Below, piece by piece: positions 35,101 through 49,071 of a stretch of DNA of 64,000 nucleotides. The notes below the pieces were generated by a model, which ran no database searches, had not been told where the DNA came from, and saw only the letters and a list, made by a program, of their open reading frames with translations. The position numbers were made by a program, and so were the translations under genes. Positions within the stretch are counted from its first letter, which is position 1. Each line of letters opens with the position of its first letter. Origin of the DNA: Vigna angularis (lineage: Eukaryota > Streptophyta > Magnoliopsida > Fabales > Fabaceae); NCBI RefSeq assembly GCF_016808095.1, contig NC_068972.1:1054001-1118000 (forward strand), given 5' to 3'.

Positions 35101-38100
35101 GAAAGGTATGTCATAATAGATATTATTTATAACCAAATCATTTAGTTATTATCCGTATTAAGAAGGGCAGCCTTAAGCTACAAAGCTCCCACTGTGCAGC
35201 AGGTCTAGAGAAGAGTCAGCCCACATAGGGGATCCATAACATTCAGCCGGTGCTTATATTTATAAGAGGCTGGCTGGAACCTGTGATCTCAGGGACACAT
35301 TGCACCAAAGCTCTCCCTTTTATTTCTCTTCAATATAAAATTGAAATTTAATATGATCTTGTTTATCTATATTTGTACGAGACTGCAATTAAGCAAATAT
35401 AATGTTATATTAATGCAAAATCGACCGCAAAGTTTCTAAGGAGTGAACAAGGAAGGCATCCCTCCGTAAACTGCAATCTATCGAGCACAAAAAATCTATT
35501 CTTTAAATTCAATTAGAAGAGATTCTGGAAAATGCTTACCCTCATCCTCAACAGCTTCAACATGATTTTCATTATCGACCACAGTAAATGATATGTTTCC
35601 TAACCATAATACTGCAGCAAGCATTGCAAATACATTCTCCTGGTCTCCCTTGCTAATGTGGACAATATCCAGAGCTTCCTGGAAATTGACAATAGCATAA
35701 AAAAAATCATGTATGCCAAGCTATTATTTCAGACTTTAACCACAAGTCAAGATGGAAACTGTAAAAAATAATATGTATACCTTGACTATGCGAAATTCTT
35801 CAGCATCATCTATGCCGCTAATTGAATAACAATTGCTCTGCCTCAGATATTTATATTCTTCCGCACTTAGTAGATTTAGCTTTTCTGAGTTATAATAAAT
35901 AAAACATCAAAGCCGCTATTTAAAGAGAAATTCCACATTCTTCAAGGCCACCCTCAAATAAGAATTGTAACAATAACCCATCTACGTAACAAATATTAGC
36001 ACATACAGAAGAAAAAATAATTCACTTACCCCTAAGAGATGAGGGTGCTCCAGCACATAGCTGATAAAATATATGATATGACCTTTCCCCTTCATTGCAT
36101 TGGACTACTCTGGACTGTTCACACAATAAAACAAGGGTCAACAACATAAAATGGACGAATTGGAATGAAAACTAGCTCAAAAGAGTGAATACCTTTTCCA
36201 GCAAAACTGTTTATGGTATGGTATGGTCAACGGGCCAAGCCAGAAGCATCACATTGATTCAATACAGAGTTGCAGATATTAACATAATAGTTAGATACTT
36301 GAAAGAGGAAGAAAAGACAAACTTTCAATTACATCCTGTGTAAACATACATGTTTGAATATTTGCACCAGATATTTTTCCAGTTTCACTAAAATGAATCT
36401 CAATGAGCTTTCCCTGTGACATTCAATCAAATTAAGAGATTTCAGCACCAAATTTTACAGAATCAGAAACCTAATGAATCAACCAAAAGAATCAATATAA
36501 TAAATTGGAAATCTTACAAAGCGACTCGAGTTGTCATTTCTTAATGTTTTTCCATTACCAAAGGCTTCTAGTATTGGATTAGTCTTTAATATCTCGTTCT
36601 CTATTCCACTGCCGCCACCAAGGGCAGCCAAGTATTGCATTGCTATTTTTGCTGTCTCAGTCTTTCCGGCTCCACTCTCACCACTGAATATGTAGATAAA
36701 AGGAGTTATTACAAGTTTTAATTCAAAGTCAACTAAGGACACTTGAGGTTTAGGAAACCAGGTTGATCACCACATTATGCTGAAAACATTGGGCAAAAAA
36801 TAGAAACTTTTCGATAGATTGACAGGGAATAACTAAAAAGAATACCACGAAGAACTACAAGGGAGACCTGATACCAAATAAAATTACACAAAGCAAGCAA
36901 TTAAACGACAAAACAAATTCATACATCTAGACAGTTGAGAGTTGAAATTTTTAAGAAAACACACAAGAGTTTCTCTTTAGTCTATATGAAATTAATATCA
37001 AACCAAATTAACGAACAATATGGAATATGCATTTCTCTTTAGTCTTTCATTTATTTAGAGAACGAGAGCAACTTTAATATTATTTCACTAGGTTAGATAA
37101 ATTTTTCAGGGAGCTAAACAGAAAAATGAACCAATGATAAAAAATATTTCCAACTTAAGAAATAAGAACATTTGACAACTAAAGTTGCTACTAATCCTTT
37201 GAACACCTTCAACAAACCGAATGGTTATTGGTTAATTATTCATATACTGAATATTTCTACCAATAACTCCTCTTTAATAGTTTTTTCCTAAATTTATTTT
37301 AGTCCTGATCCAGCACTTGATCACAAGTGCCAGATGAAAGAAAATACTCATCTCTATCCAATGAGATTTTGTGTAACTCATACAATGAAAATACTAACTA
37401 AGATCATCAGAAACAAAGTGTAGAAAATAACAAATGCCGTAAATGTTTAATCAAAATACTGAGTAAAGGGCCCCACATGTGAGCCTTGTACACCGAACCA
37501 TCTTTAAACTCAAGTGGAGAGCGAAAAACTGAAGACTAATATTCAAGCAAACATGCAGATAATGAAACTGAAATTAAAACTTTGATTAAAGCATCTGTTA
37601 AAGAAGCTATGAACACCAAATAGTTTTCCATAACTAGTCGCTCAGAAAAATAGAATTAATCAAGAAATACTGACCTTATAATTATGGATTGATTCACTTC
37701 ATCTGTAAGCAAAGCAATACAAAGTTATAGCTTAAAACGAATGGAAACAGCTTAGCTTTTTGAAACTTCATCCAAATATGAAAAATAAGGAAAAAGTTAC
37801 CTCGTATCATTTCTCGGATGGCTGTGTCAGTAATTGCATAAACATGAGGGCTTTCAATGGCCTTACACTTGTAGGCTTCAATATAGTCATTACCATACAA
37901 AGGAACTTTCTTAAAGGGATTTACAGCAACCAAAACAGGCCCAGCTTTCGTCTGAATTAAATAGTTATGCACTTAAAGATGTTATGATTTGGAAAATAAA
38001 TGAAGAGAGAAAATTAAGTGATATAAGCTTACATATATCATATCTTGGTTGTATCTATATTGCAGGTTGAATAAAACTGCTGGTTCATTTAAATAACTAA

Positions 38101-39082
38101 GTTGCATGAGGTCATCCACTCCATCAAGAATGTCGGGATTAGCTGGCACCAAATTATCCTCTTTCACCTTTAAAACCTATGATAGGGTGGAGTGTACAAT
38201 TAATCAGACCAAAAAGAACTTAACATTGTAAAAAAACAATGTTGCTTATCTTACTTTCCCATCAGGCAGTGAAATGACAGATTCAGCTCCGGAAGTTGTT
38301 ATTATCTTTACCAGCTCCCAATCCCCATTTGGTAGTTGAAGCCATGACTGAAGCTTCTGAAATAATGAACTTAAAAAGTAAGACAAAGAAGCAAAAAAAA
38401 TAAATTATCCATTAATGGGATCAAACAAACTCAATAAAGAAAAGACTGATTCACTATAATATTAAATTATCTTCGTTTGAAATTTTCAAACATATTGTCA
38501 AAGCAACGAAGAGTGCATTGTATTCCCAGCTGAGTATATCCACAATCATCCAAATTAAATTGAAAGAAAATGAATCAATTCCTTTAACATTCTTCCAGAA
38601 AAATAAGCTATTTGTCCAACTGAATTAAGTAGCATGTACTATAATAAACTGATTTCAAAACACAGCAGCAGAAGAAAACTGAAATCCAAGGCCAACATTA
38701 CCTTTTTTGAACCATAAGAATTTGTATCATTCCACCTGTTTTCCCTAGAGGATGTCAAAGTTGATGGCAGAGGCAAAGTAACGGATGCTGAGTCTTCATC
38801 TGCATTAGATGGTCGGTCTTTTAATGATCTACCTTTTCCACCATACGGTGAATCCTCATCAAAAAGATCCATGCCACCAGCTCGGCCTCGAACTTCCTTA
38901 GAAACCTCCCCTACTACTGCACCATTCTCAAAACCATTTGGTCCAATCGGATTGGTGCGTCTAAATTTAACATCTCCATGTTTTTCCACAAGCAGAGGGT
39001 TTGGATTGTTGGCAAACTTGAACTCAGAGGGCAATGGCTTGATGGAGTGGAAGGCAGGCAGGACACTGGATGTCTGAGACAT
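29147..39082 (-). CDS. Class VIII myosin heavy chain
   Basis: Twenty-three minus-strand coding exons from ATG 39082 to the stop at 29147: 39082-38702, 38356-38255, 38176-38033, 37951-37801, 37702-37675, 36683-36518, 36413-36350, 36206-36193, 36114-36030, 35884-35781, 35678-35540, 34611-34493, 34280-34128, 34008-33919, 33305-33228, 32689-32531, 32159-31953, 31453-31248, 31123-30988, 30446-30317, 30237-30091, 29965-29898, 29806-29147. The phases close to 1176 aa, the normal class VIII length. Seen: a Ser/Gly-rich N-terminal extension (1-127), P-loop GESGAGKT (270-277), switch I NDNSSRFGK (318-326), switch [10 protein letters not shown] (542-549), actin-binding FIRCIKPN, about four IQ motifs (e.g. 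[28 protein letters not shown]), a coiled coil (about 965-1045) and the class VIII tail ending in [14 protein letters not shown]. Class VIII myosins act at plasmodesmata, cell plate and endosomes; no class XI dilute domain is present. Confidence 0.96.
33487..33695. repeat. Imperfect ~125-bp direct duplication in myosin intron 14
   Basis: The segment around 33493-33555 (CATCTATTTCTACCACCAC, AATAGTAGTAGCTTAGTTG) recurs around 33624-33685 (CAACTATTTTCCACCACCAA, GTAGTACTAGTAGCCTAGTTG) in the same orientation. Both lie in the intron between 33306 and 33918. Confidence 0.6.
35163..35322 (-). mobile_element. tRNA-derived SINE (Au-like) in myosin intron 11
   Basis: Read on the minus strand it starts at an A-box-like AGCTTTGGTGCAATGTGTCC (about 35292-35311). 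The B-box-like GATCACAGGTTCCAGCC follows (about 35272-35288), then the Au-type body ending near GTGGGAGCTTTGTAGCTTAA (35176-35195). Its orientation is the same as the host gene; it lies within 34612-35539. The family is named from recalled consensus. Confidence 0.7.
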
Positions 39083-39905
39083 CTTCCCTTATAGACTTCT
39101 GCCATGAACAAAAAAGGTTACCGTCGGCAATTGCAAATTGCGAAAAAGCAAAAAGTGATAACATTTTTTCAAAAACAAAAAAGCTAACTTTCCATACAAA
39201 TGGGCCTTTCAAACTTTAAACAAGGCCCCCAATGAATGACTTAATCAGGATAACATAATGGAGGGGACCCTAGCTCCACATAGACAATCTACTCTCCACT
39301 CCCCCGATCCATTGCTCCAGGCTTTAAAGTCCTCATCGAATCGACACGTTCAACCGCATTCCAAGCTGTAAAATTCAAAATCATGAACCTAACACATCCA
39401 CGCCCCCACCCGGCTAATTCAATGGACCCAAGCTTAATCAACTTCCCTCAAGGTTGAAAAGGTCTTCCACCTTCAATCTTGCCTTTCTTTTTCTTTTTTC
39501 TTTTTTAAATTACTACAACAACCACACACAAACAGATCTTATGTTATATCTAGTTCAACATAAATACCTGATAAAGTAAAAAAAGAAACATAAACACTGA
39601 AAATCTAAAAATCAAAAGATGAACACATCAACTAACTCGAAATGCCTCGATTAGAAACTAAAATTCAAGATGACGACAACAAAAGAATTTCAAACAACAA
39701 TCCTCATTTTCTTCAGTTATCCTCGTATTACGTGCCGCGAAACAGAAACAGAGTCAAAGAACGGTGAAAACAGAAACATGCACGAAATCACCAACTCGTT
39801 CAGATGTTCGTGAAGCGGATCCACTAACCTGGGAGAACTTTGAGAGAAGACTGAGCGAGATGAAGATCTTGCAAAAGAGAGATAATGTCAGAAGAATCGT
39901 TGAGC
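39083..39905 (-). other. Probable myosin 5' UTR with intron
   Basis: Upstream of the myosin ATG there is no coding frame. On the minus strand CTCAAAGTTCTCCCAG|GTTAGTGG (donor near 39829) is a good 5' splice site. Together with an acceptor somewhere before 39082 this suggests one non-coding first exon (about 39830-39960) and a ~700 bp 5' UTR intron. Inference from sequence only. Confidence 0.4.
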
Positions 39906-42283
39906 ATTGAGCGATTCAGAACTCAGAAAGACTGAGAGAAGAAGAAAAAGAAGAGAAATGACAATGTGTTCGCGGAAGAGTCTCAGCCTCACAAGGCCGC
40001 GTTTGGTTTGGTTCCTGGCGCAAAGAACGTATGGAGAAGAAAAGAAGATGAATTTGAAAGAAACAGCTTTTTTGGCTTTGCTTTTTCGAACTCCCTACTT
40101 AGCATAATAATCACACAAATTTTTAAAACGATTAAAAAAAAGGAGGGAGTTCTTTATTTAAACCTTTTATTTTATTTTATTTTATTTTATGGTTTAATTC
40201 TTGGTCCCGAACGACCTATTCAATTCTTTTCAAACACTTTAAATTTAAATTTTAAATTTAAATTTAAACTATTTCTTGCACCTGCGCGTTTTTCCTTGCC
40301 AACCGAGTTTGAAGAGAAATTTCAGACAGTACAATATTGGAGTTTGTGAATTGACGAAACTATCCTTTGAATTGATGGCTTCAAGATTATTAATTATTAG
40401 GAAAAAGTATTTTGTCGATTTAAGAATTAAAATATACGATGCTTGTTAAATTTATTTAATTTTTTAACCTGTATATTTAAAATGTTTATATTTTTTAAAT
40501 AAGTATTTTATGTTTAATTTTTTATTAATAAAATTATATAGTTGTTTTCGTGTTATATCATCTTAATTATTTGTTTTCATTGAATTACGATCTAACTGAT
40601 TTTTTTTTAATGATCTTCGTATTATTACTTATAATTATGTAAAATCATAACCATCGTCTTTAATGATTTTAACAAAATCTAACAAAAAAACAATATTTAT
40701 TTTTATACATTAATCATAATATTATTTTGTATTGATTATATAATCTTACATTTTTACATCCAACAAAATGACAAATAAAATTACACTAACTTTACTCAAA
40801 TAATACAACATATACTTAACTGTAAGAAATACAAATTTAGAATGTTCAAAAATAAAATATGAACTCATAAAGGCTTAATTTAAAATACCAAATTCATGAG
40901 CACTTCAACATTAGTTAAGTCTTTCTTTCCTTTTTTTCATATTAAAAATTTTAGATCTGTAAAGAAAACAATAAATAATAAAAGTTGGTAGATTTTTTTA
41001 TATTAAAATTAATCCATAAATGGTTTGTTGCTAAGTCTTACATCATTAATTTTTTTCCTTTAAGGTTGGTTGTTTGGTGGCTAAACAATTTATTTCCACG
41101 TTGCTATCAATTAAGAAAAAAGTAATTGGAGAATAGATAGATCACAAAAATGACTTAGATGATAAGCCACATGAAAATTATTTTGCTAAATATGATATAA
41201 ACTTTGATATATACATGTAAAAATCTTCATTCCATATCATGCTTTCTCCAACAAGCTATAAGTCATGTTCAAATACAATGTGTGATGACAATGCATAATC
41301 TTCATAGATGCTACTTTGAAATGTGCAGTGTACATGGCCTTTATTTGAATAGTTATTTGCAAAGGCACCACCACTTTACATTTATAATATTTAGGTGTAT
41401 GAGTTCTCACATCACATGACAACATTAAAATATTACCTTAAATATTTTTAAATATGAGATAAAAAAATACAACATCAGTGTACTGAAAAAACAACTATAT
41501 TAACAAATTAATTAAAACACATGGTTAAGAATAGATATTCCGCATTCTCATTATATTATATTGTGTGTAAAGTGACACATAAATGAATTTAATATAGTAT
41601 AAAATAAACAAATTCCATATTGTACTATATGGTCACCCTGTCAGCGAAGGATCGAGCAGTTGACCATCCTACACAATCATTAATTGATAATTAATCTGGA
41701 CAATAATAGTTATTAATGGAAAATTAGGGAGAATAACAGTTATTGACTAAAGATTAATAGGAATAATGAAAGTAATTTATTGGTGATTAATGAGTCAGAC
41801 TTAATAGTAAACTCATTATCGTTTTTATAAATATATGTGTGAGGGAAAAGGTAAGCAATTTAACTCTGATTACACATATTTATTACAAGAATTATTGAGT
41901 GTTCCGCCCCCACGACTCAGACAAGGAGAAGAGAGAACAAATAACGTAATTTAGATAATGTAAATCATCAAGAAGTCCATCATATCTACATGACAACATT
42001 GAATACTTTTTTTTAGTAAGGGATCTCAACCCATACTCGAAACACACATCTTATAGAAGTTTGAGTTTTAAAAATTAAAAATAACTTCAATGAAATTTTA
42101 GTACAAGAAAAAAATGTTTACGTTGATATAATTCATTATTAATATTGTTTCAATGTTAAGTTTACTCAATAATATTATTGAAGAATAAAATGAGAAATAA
42201 ATATTTAAACCGTCTTAGGTTTAAATTTCTAAACGATGTGAGACTATTAGACATAATTAATACAAATATGAATAATAAATAAT

Positions 42284-42319
<36 letters not shown>

Positions 42320-45168
42320 TGTAAATGGGATAAATATTAATTTAATGTATAAACTTTAATACAAAAATATAATTCAGTCTCGAAAGTTAATATGTTTTCA
42401 AGTTTGATATAATTTTTTTAATTAAAATATATCAATTAGTATAAATAATTCAAATATTGTACTAAAATAAATTTAATATGTAAAAAAATCACATTAGTGT
42501 GTTATAATGATTATATATGTTTATTTTTATCATATTTTGAAAACAGAAATAAATTATAATTTTACATTAAAAAAATATTTAATCATTCGAAATTTATCTA
42601 TATATAAATTCACGAAACAATATGTGCTAAATTGTATATAAGAAATGGATATGAAATAATATTTCAAACAGAACCGCAGGAACTCCAGAAGCAATATTAG
42701 ACGAAAAGCAAGAAGAGAATTAACATCCTCAACAAACATCATGTGAAAGGTCATCAATATCTTAAACAATAACACAAAAATTTGAAGAAATCCATAAAGA
42801 ATAATTATTGAGTGTGAGTTGAAAAGGAAAAGAATAGAAGGGAGACATAAGAAAGGTAGAATGTGGAATGATGATAAGAGTAATGTGGCCCAAAAGGAAA
42901 AAGCGAAGTTTCAATAATATTATAATGATAATGATTGGACATTAGAAACAGAGATTGTTACCAAGGAACGTTGGGGTGGAGGGAGTCAAAGCACGATAAG
43001 GCTGTTTGAATTGCTGCCGTCTGATTTAAATTTCAGGTTCTGTGATCAACTTAGAGTTTCTTTAAAGCATCTTCTTCACCTTTCAATTTTCTTAAGATCC
43101 AATGCACTCATACACTCATATTCTCACCTTCATTTTTTAGGTCCAGACTTGTGTTCGCTTCCTTTTTTTATTCAATTTGATGGGTTATTTTTTTAATGAA
43201 AGAATGTTTCGGATAATCGGTCTAAGAACTATTATTTTACATATATTATTGGTTTTCCTTCGTTACCTTCTATTTCGGATATTGTTATTAATATTCTTAA
43301 TTTAGATTCAGCTGTTGTATACTCGTGAAAGACACCATGAAATTAGCTATGAAATCCAATAGGTTATAATATTATAATATTAATTTCACAATCCAAATTA
43401 TCACCTATCTTCTTATCTTACATTTGTATTTATAAGTTTTGAAGTAAACTTTTAAATATTATTAACCAAATTGGGATATAAAAGTTCATAAACATATTTT
43501 ATCTTGTTAATAATGTAAGATTTATGAAAAATAATTTATGTTTGTACTTATTGATTAGTCACTCCCGATAGACTGACCAATTATAATGTATATAACCCCT
43601 TCAATTCTTATTGAGAATATACAATTTCAAAGAAACATAAGAGAGTGTATTGACTAATCAATTATACAGTATAAATTATATATATAAGATTTAGAGTCAC
43701 ACTTAAATTATTCCAATAATAATTTTCGTTGTTAATCTTGTCAATATTAACAAAAAGCTTCAAGCTTATCAATAATTTTTTATCCTTTTCTTCAAAATCA
43801 AAATTTAGAAACATTGTCAATTTCTCAAATATATACATGTCCGAGAAAAACAATGGATATCATTAATTAGAGAGGTTTCAGTAATGAACAGTTGTATGTG
43901 ATGGATGTCCTTTTGAGTTAATATTTGAAATGTTAACATGTGTTTCAGAAAAAGTTTCAATCATTGTGATTAAAAGTGGCACTGAAAAAGAGTTGTTAAT
44001 GTTTCCATAATCTCAATGCATGTTTGGTAACGTGCACTCTAAAAGTTCGTATTTCTATAAAAGCTGCACAATAAAAACACTTAGTTTTTTTAACAATAAA
44101 CATGTAGATCTCTCTCATCTATTTCGTATCATCGACTGATATAGACTTCATACATATAAAGCAGACATATAGTGAAATATTTTCAGTAACATTCATGAAT
44201 TTGTAAGAAAGTAAATCATAGTATTCCAAGCACCACCAGCAATATCAACCACTCTTTTTATCATTGAAAATATACAAAGGTGTTTATAATCCACGTAATA
44301 TATATTTCCCAGCAATATCAACACAATAAAAATGAGACATTGCGGCACTAATACACTTGTACTTCCACCACAAAATGCCACTTGAATAATGAACAATAAT
44401 GCAGAACTGTGTCATGACAGAAAACCGCTTGATAATAATTGGGTTCAACCAACAAAAAGTACTTCTCCACGATGCGGTGGTTTATTGTCAAATAATTGCT
44501 CTAAATAAACACTTGTTTCAATAATCCTTGACTTGCTCTGGCAATTCAGATCAAAACAACTGGCAAAACCCAAATCTGGTATAAATTAAGCAACCTTAAT
44601 AAATGATTTTGCAGTTTCAGCTTTATCCAAATGATGAATCACGGAACAATTTAAACGAATCATAATTTTGCATCAAATAATAAGATTCAGATACAACAAA
44701 AATTATTTCAAATACATTATTGAGATTATATACAATGTTCAATGTATACAATTTAAACTATAAATAGTTAAAATAACTAAAGCACAAGTTCATATAAAAC
44801 AAGATTATCAATTATTTCTAAGTTTGTGAAATCTTTATGTTAGAAGGATGAAGATAATTAGTGCATGCATTCAATAAATGAGATAAATAAAGGTGAAATA
44901 GTCAACAAGGATGAATTACCAAGTATTCTTCAAATTCCTTTTTATTTGAATTTTTTTTTCAGGACAACTGCTGAAAAAAGTAAAAACACACGAATTCTTG
45001 AACCAAATCGGTGATACGAATTACATGTATTTGATTCATGTGTCGTAAGGTACAAAACTGTTTAAAGTTCATCTTATGATACCAACCGATAAAAATAGTC
45101 AAAACGTGTTGAATCGTAAGATTCTAATAACTATGTTTGCATCACAGGATTCTGATGTGGGATAAAAG
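39906..45168. other. Gene-poor intergenic region
   Basis: About 5.2 kb without a supportable gene. It contains the presumed myosin promoter, a (TTTTA)n tract (about 40165-40190), an AAATTTAAATTT-type low-complexity run (40240-40268), a possible LTR-like piece (41639-41945) and a short (TA)n (42290-42315). Toward 45168 lies the DHODH 3' UTR. Frames such as 41204-41425 and 42554-42775 are isolated and AT-driven. Confidence 0.5.
41639..41945 (+). repeat. Possible solo-LTR-like sequence
   Basis: The segment begins near TGTCAGCGAAGGATCGAGCA and contains a TATA-like TTTATAAATATATGTG (about 41824-41839) followed by a T/A-rich leader. It ends in a compositionally distinct CCGCCCCCACGACTCAGAC stretch near 41904. 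I could not find a target-site duplication, so this is only a suspicion. Confidence 0.25.
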
Positions 45169-47467
45169 TCATCTACAATCTGCACCAACTGCATCAAGAA
45201 TGGATTTGAAACCATCCCTTTCGAGGCATTCTGCTAATTCAGCCTGAAACCAATTGAATGAAAATTTCGGTGCATATACTAAGTGTTGAGTCCTTAACCA
45301 TAATCTGAGGAATAGGAGCACGAGAACTATAGTGAATACACACATTAGTTTTGGTAAATACCTTTATCTGAGGAATAAGTGCAGGTCCCCCATAAGCAAA
45401 TGCAGTATAGAGCTGAACTAGAGTTGCTCCAGCTCGTATTTTCTTATATGCATCTTCCCCACTAAATTAATATAAAAGTTCAGACAAATTTTACATAATT
45501 CATTTTATTCTAAATCATAAACAAATATACTGCAGACAGCTAGACATTAACTACACTAATAAGTGAACATGAAAATTTTACCTGCTAATGCCGCCACAAC
45601 CAATCAAAGGAATCTTGCCCTGGTATACACAAAATAACAGGGCCAAGTTGTTAAGCCTGAATAACATATACGAGAAAAGCGTGACAAAGAACAGTTCAAA
45701 AATGTAAGAGAAGAGCTCTAATGATTTTGAGATGCATCAGCGAGACGGCTAAGAGGGAAACAAATCAAGGAGATGCGACACTGTACCATACAGAATTCAA
45801 CCACGTGCTTTGTCACAGCCTCACAGGTATTTGGAGGTCATATTATTATGAGCTAGTTAGTATGCACATGCCAAATCTATGATTAAAAATATTGAAAATA
45901 CTTAACAGCAAAAGGAACTTAAAGATTTGATCATGTTCTGAGTATTTTCAATACAGCAGCCGTGAATTAGCATCAACCAAAACTATATTGCTTGCATAAT
46001 CCAGAGCAATTGCACGCATTATAGACACGGGATATTGTCAACAGTAAATAACAGTAAAATCAACAGACTTACCCTTGTCAAGATATACATCTCCTTCAAG
46101 ATTTCGGTAGAGAGATTGAAGAGAGGCTTCCCACTCAAGCCACCAGTTTCTGAAGCCAGTGGACTTTTACTGACAGGATCTGGTCTTGAAATGGTTGTGT
46201 TTGATACAATCTAGAAACAATAAATAAATAGAGCAAATGAAGTAGAGATTGTAAAATTGGAAGCTTTAAGATCCATTTAGTGGCAACTAAATGAAATTAG
46301 TAATGGAGCAAAGAGATACCAGTCCATCCAAGTGAAGAGCCAAGGCAACCTGTAATCAAAGCGAAAACTGTTATACAGTGAGATTGTGAACATAGAAGGC
46401 AGTAATATGCACATGCTTACTGCAGCAATATCTTCAAGGTCTTCTTTTGACAAATCTGGCGCAATTTTTACCAGCAATGGAGGTGGGCCCTCCTCACCCC
46501 ACTGCATTTCATCACGAGCAGCCTGAACCTTCATAAACGGGAAATTTTGCGAGAGTCAATCTCCCAAGTATGCAACACAAAAAATGCATGGAAGATTCAC
46601 CTCCTAATTCCAAATTCTACCTTCTTAACAAGGTCCTTTAGTTGCTTTCTTCCTTGAAGCATGCGCAAACCAGGGGTATTGGGCGATGAAACATTAATTA
46701 CCTAGAAAAGAATATTAAGAACATTAAACAACAGAACAGTGTGACAAGCATTTGTCCCACAAAATTGTAATAGGCCACAGAAATGCCTAGTTAAAAGAAA
46801 TTGGAATTGTTCTTTTCCATCTATTTCCATATAGGCGCATGCTGCCCCTTCCCTGTTGACTATGCCCAGTCCCTGATAAATTTAACTCATCCATTCAGCA
46901 TCTCCTACGTGAGTTATCTCACTTTTCTAAACTAGGGAATTGGAAAAGGATATGGAAAACCGCTTGACAAGAACAAGGAGATTTGAGCAGGCAGTAAAGG
47001 CAATGATCCCGGATAATTGATTGCTTCAGTCATTATAAGCAACCACACTTCTTTCCTCAGAATTTTTAAAAAAAAAAATGTACAGAAATCTTATCTTTTT
47101 TTAAATGCTGCAATTACACATAATTTAGATAATGAATGATTACAAACCACAAACTGTTAAAGTTCATTTTTAATATATAGAGTATACACAAACTCAAGAC
47201 AAAATTTAATACGCATAAGATTGCAATCTTTTTTCTAACTTTTCTTTTAAAAAAAAAAAGGCATGGCATACATGCCAAATCTAAAACAAAAAAGGAAAGG
47301 TCACACAAACTACCTTCAATGCATCTATCTAGCTGCATGAAAAAAGTTACCAACACGTTAGAGTGTAGACTTGACAGGAGTACAGTTTATTATAATTTGC
47401 ACCCAGTCATACCATGATAAACTACAGTCTACAAGGTTGTCCACCTTTCCTTTCTTTTCTATAAAAT

Positions 47468-47500
<33 letters not shown>

Positions 47501-49071
47501 TACACATACATATACGTATACATGTATATACATACATATACGTATACATATATATATAAGAAAAGACTATTTACCAAATAATCAGCATATTGAGACAATG
47601 TATGAACTCCTTGAACATAGTCCGCTGCAGCATCTTCACTTGTCTTGTTCTTTCCAAGATTGACACCAAGGATGCCAGGGCCAGCTTTTCCACCTTGTTT
47701 GACTTCATTGTTGGAAGAAGGTGAAGTGCTTGAAGTTTCATCTAGTTTCCTCTTACCGTGCTGAGCACCCAGCCTCTTTGCAACAGCAACAATTCCCTCA
47801 CTGTTAAAGCCACATCTATTTATTACAGCACTGCACGTAAAATAAATCAGTCTTAGAGAAACGTAGACAACACAAGCAAATTTCAAAGGAAGTCTTATAG
47901 TATCAATAACCTTCATCGGTGTATAGAGGTGATTGGAGAAGTAAAAAGGAAAATATAAAACAGATTAAACTGTTAATCAGAAGCAGCAGAGCAAAGAAAC
48001 AAAAATATAAACTCCTACCCTTCGTTTCGCAACCTAAAGATCCGAGGTTTAGGATTGCCATCCTGGGGAACAGGAGTAACAGATCCTACCTCCACAAAGC
48101 CAAAGCCCAAAGCAAGCAAACCATCAACAGCCTCGGCGTTTTTATCAAAACCTGCAGCAAGGCCTACTGGGTTGGAGAATTTTCTTCCCCAAACTTCTAG
48201 CCCTAAGATTGGTACGTCGGGCCTCTTCTCCCTCGGAACCCAACCACGAGCTGCAGCTGAGACACCCAAGTTGTGGGCAAACTCAGGATCCAACAATGCG
48301 AAAAAAGGATTCACGAGTTTTGTTGCGGAGAATAACCATCCACTGCAAAAAGATAACTCAATCTGGATCATTCATTTCCAAGATATGCATTTCCTTTTCA
48401 AACAAGGCATCAAGCATTTATTTTCTAGTGAAACCACTAAAAAATTGTTTTCTATAATAATACATCCACAGCTTACCCAGAGTAAAAGCATGAGAGAACA
48501 GGAGTGTGTTTTTTTTCCTCGGGAAAAATAAGTAATAAACACATCAAAAATAAACAATTAGATGGGCAAAAGAAAAATGCGTCCAAATGAAGTACCAGAA
48601 AGTAGCTTCATCCACAGTACTCACATAAGCTCCACCAGCTATAAGTAGACCTATGGTGGCTCCCGTCCACAACCTTCCCTGCAAATCAAATAATCAGTGA
48701 ATGTACTAAACTACACACCACAAAAAGTTACATGCACGTAAAACCTACAAACTTAATCAAACATCACATACATTATATTTCAACACATTAAATTTCGAAA
48801 TCACACTTTATACCCCGCATTTCCAAACTGATGCATGCTAAATGAAACGGGCATCTACCAACCTCAAAACTAATCAACACGACAATGCATAACGTCGAAC
48901 ACCATACATACACTCAAAAGGAATGAGAATACGCACCTTCTTGGAATAGTGACCGATCTTGGGAGCACTTTGAGGCGCGGAGGAAAAACATCTGACGGCG
49001 GAAAGCTGGTACGGAACTACGCTTTTGAGAATAACATCTCTCAGCAACTTTCTTGAAGACCATGCGGCCAT
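45169..49071 (-). CDS. PYRD: Dihydroorotate dehydrogenase, mitochondrial (class 2)
   Basis: Eleven minus-strand exons: 49071-48937, 48678-48596, 48342-48019, 47830-47575, 46701-46621, 46528-46421, 46349-46320, 46210-46073, 45619-45582, 45461-45362 and 45243-45169. The phases close to 455 aa. The enzyme oxidises dihydroorotate to orotate in pyrimidine synthesis, passing electrons to ubiquinone at the inner mitochondrial membrane. The N-terminus is a basic/Ser-rich presequence, followed by a membrane anchor [17 protein letters not shown] (about 48-64). FMN/substrate motifs visible are [65 protein letters not shown] and IGCGGISSGEDA. An insertion of about 30 residues rich in Ser/Lys ([16 protein letters not shown] onward) follows NRCGFNSEG, as in other plant enzymes. 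One exon is only 30 nt and another 38 nt. Confidence 0.96.
47461..47558. repeat. (CATA)n/(TA)n compound microsatellite in DHODH intron 4
   Basis: About 100 bp of ATAC/TATG repeats. It starts only ~15 nt downstream (minus strand) of the intron 4 donor at 47574. The overlapping Tyr/Ile/His-rich frames are artefacts. Confidence 0.9.

Noticed and set aside
47358..47559. Tyr/Ile/His-rich open frames
   Set aside because: Direct translation of the (CATA)n/(TA)n microsatellite in the DHODH intron.
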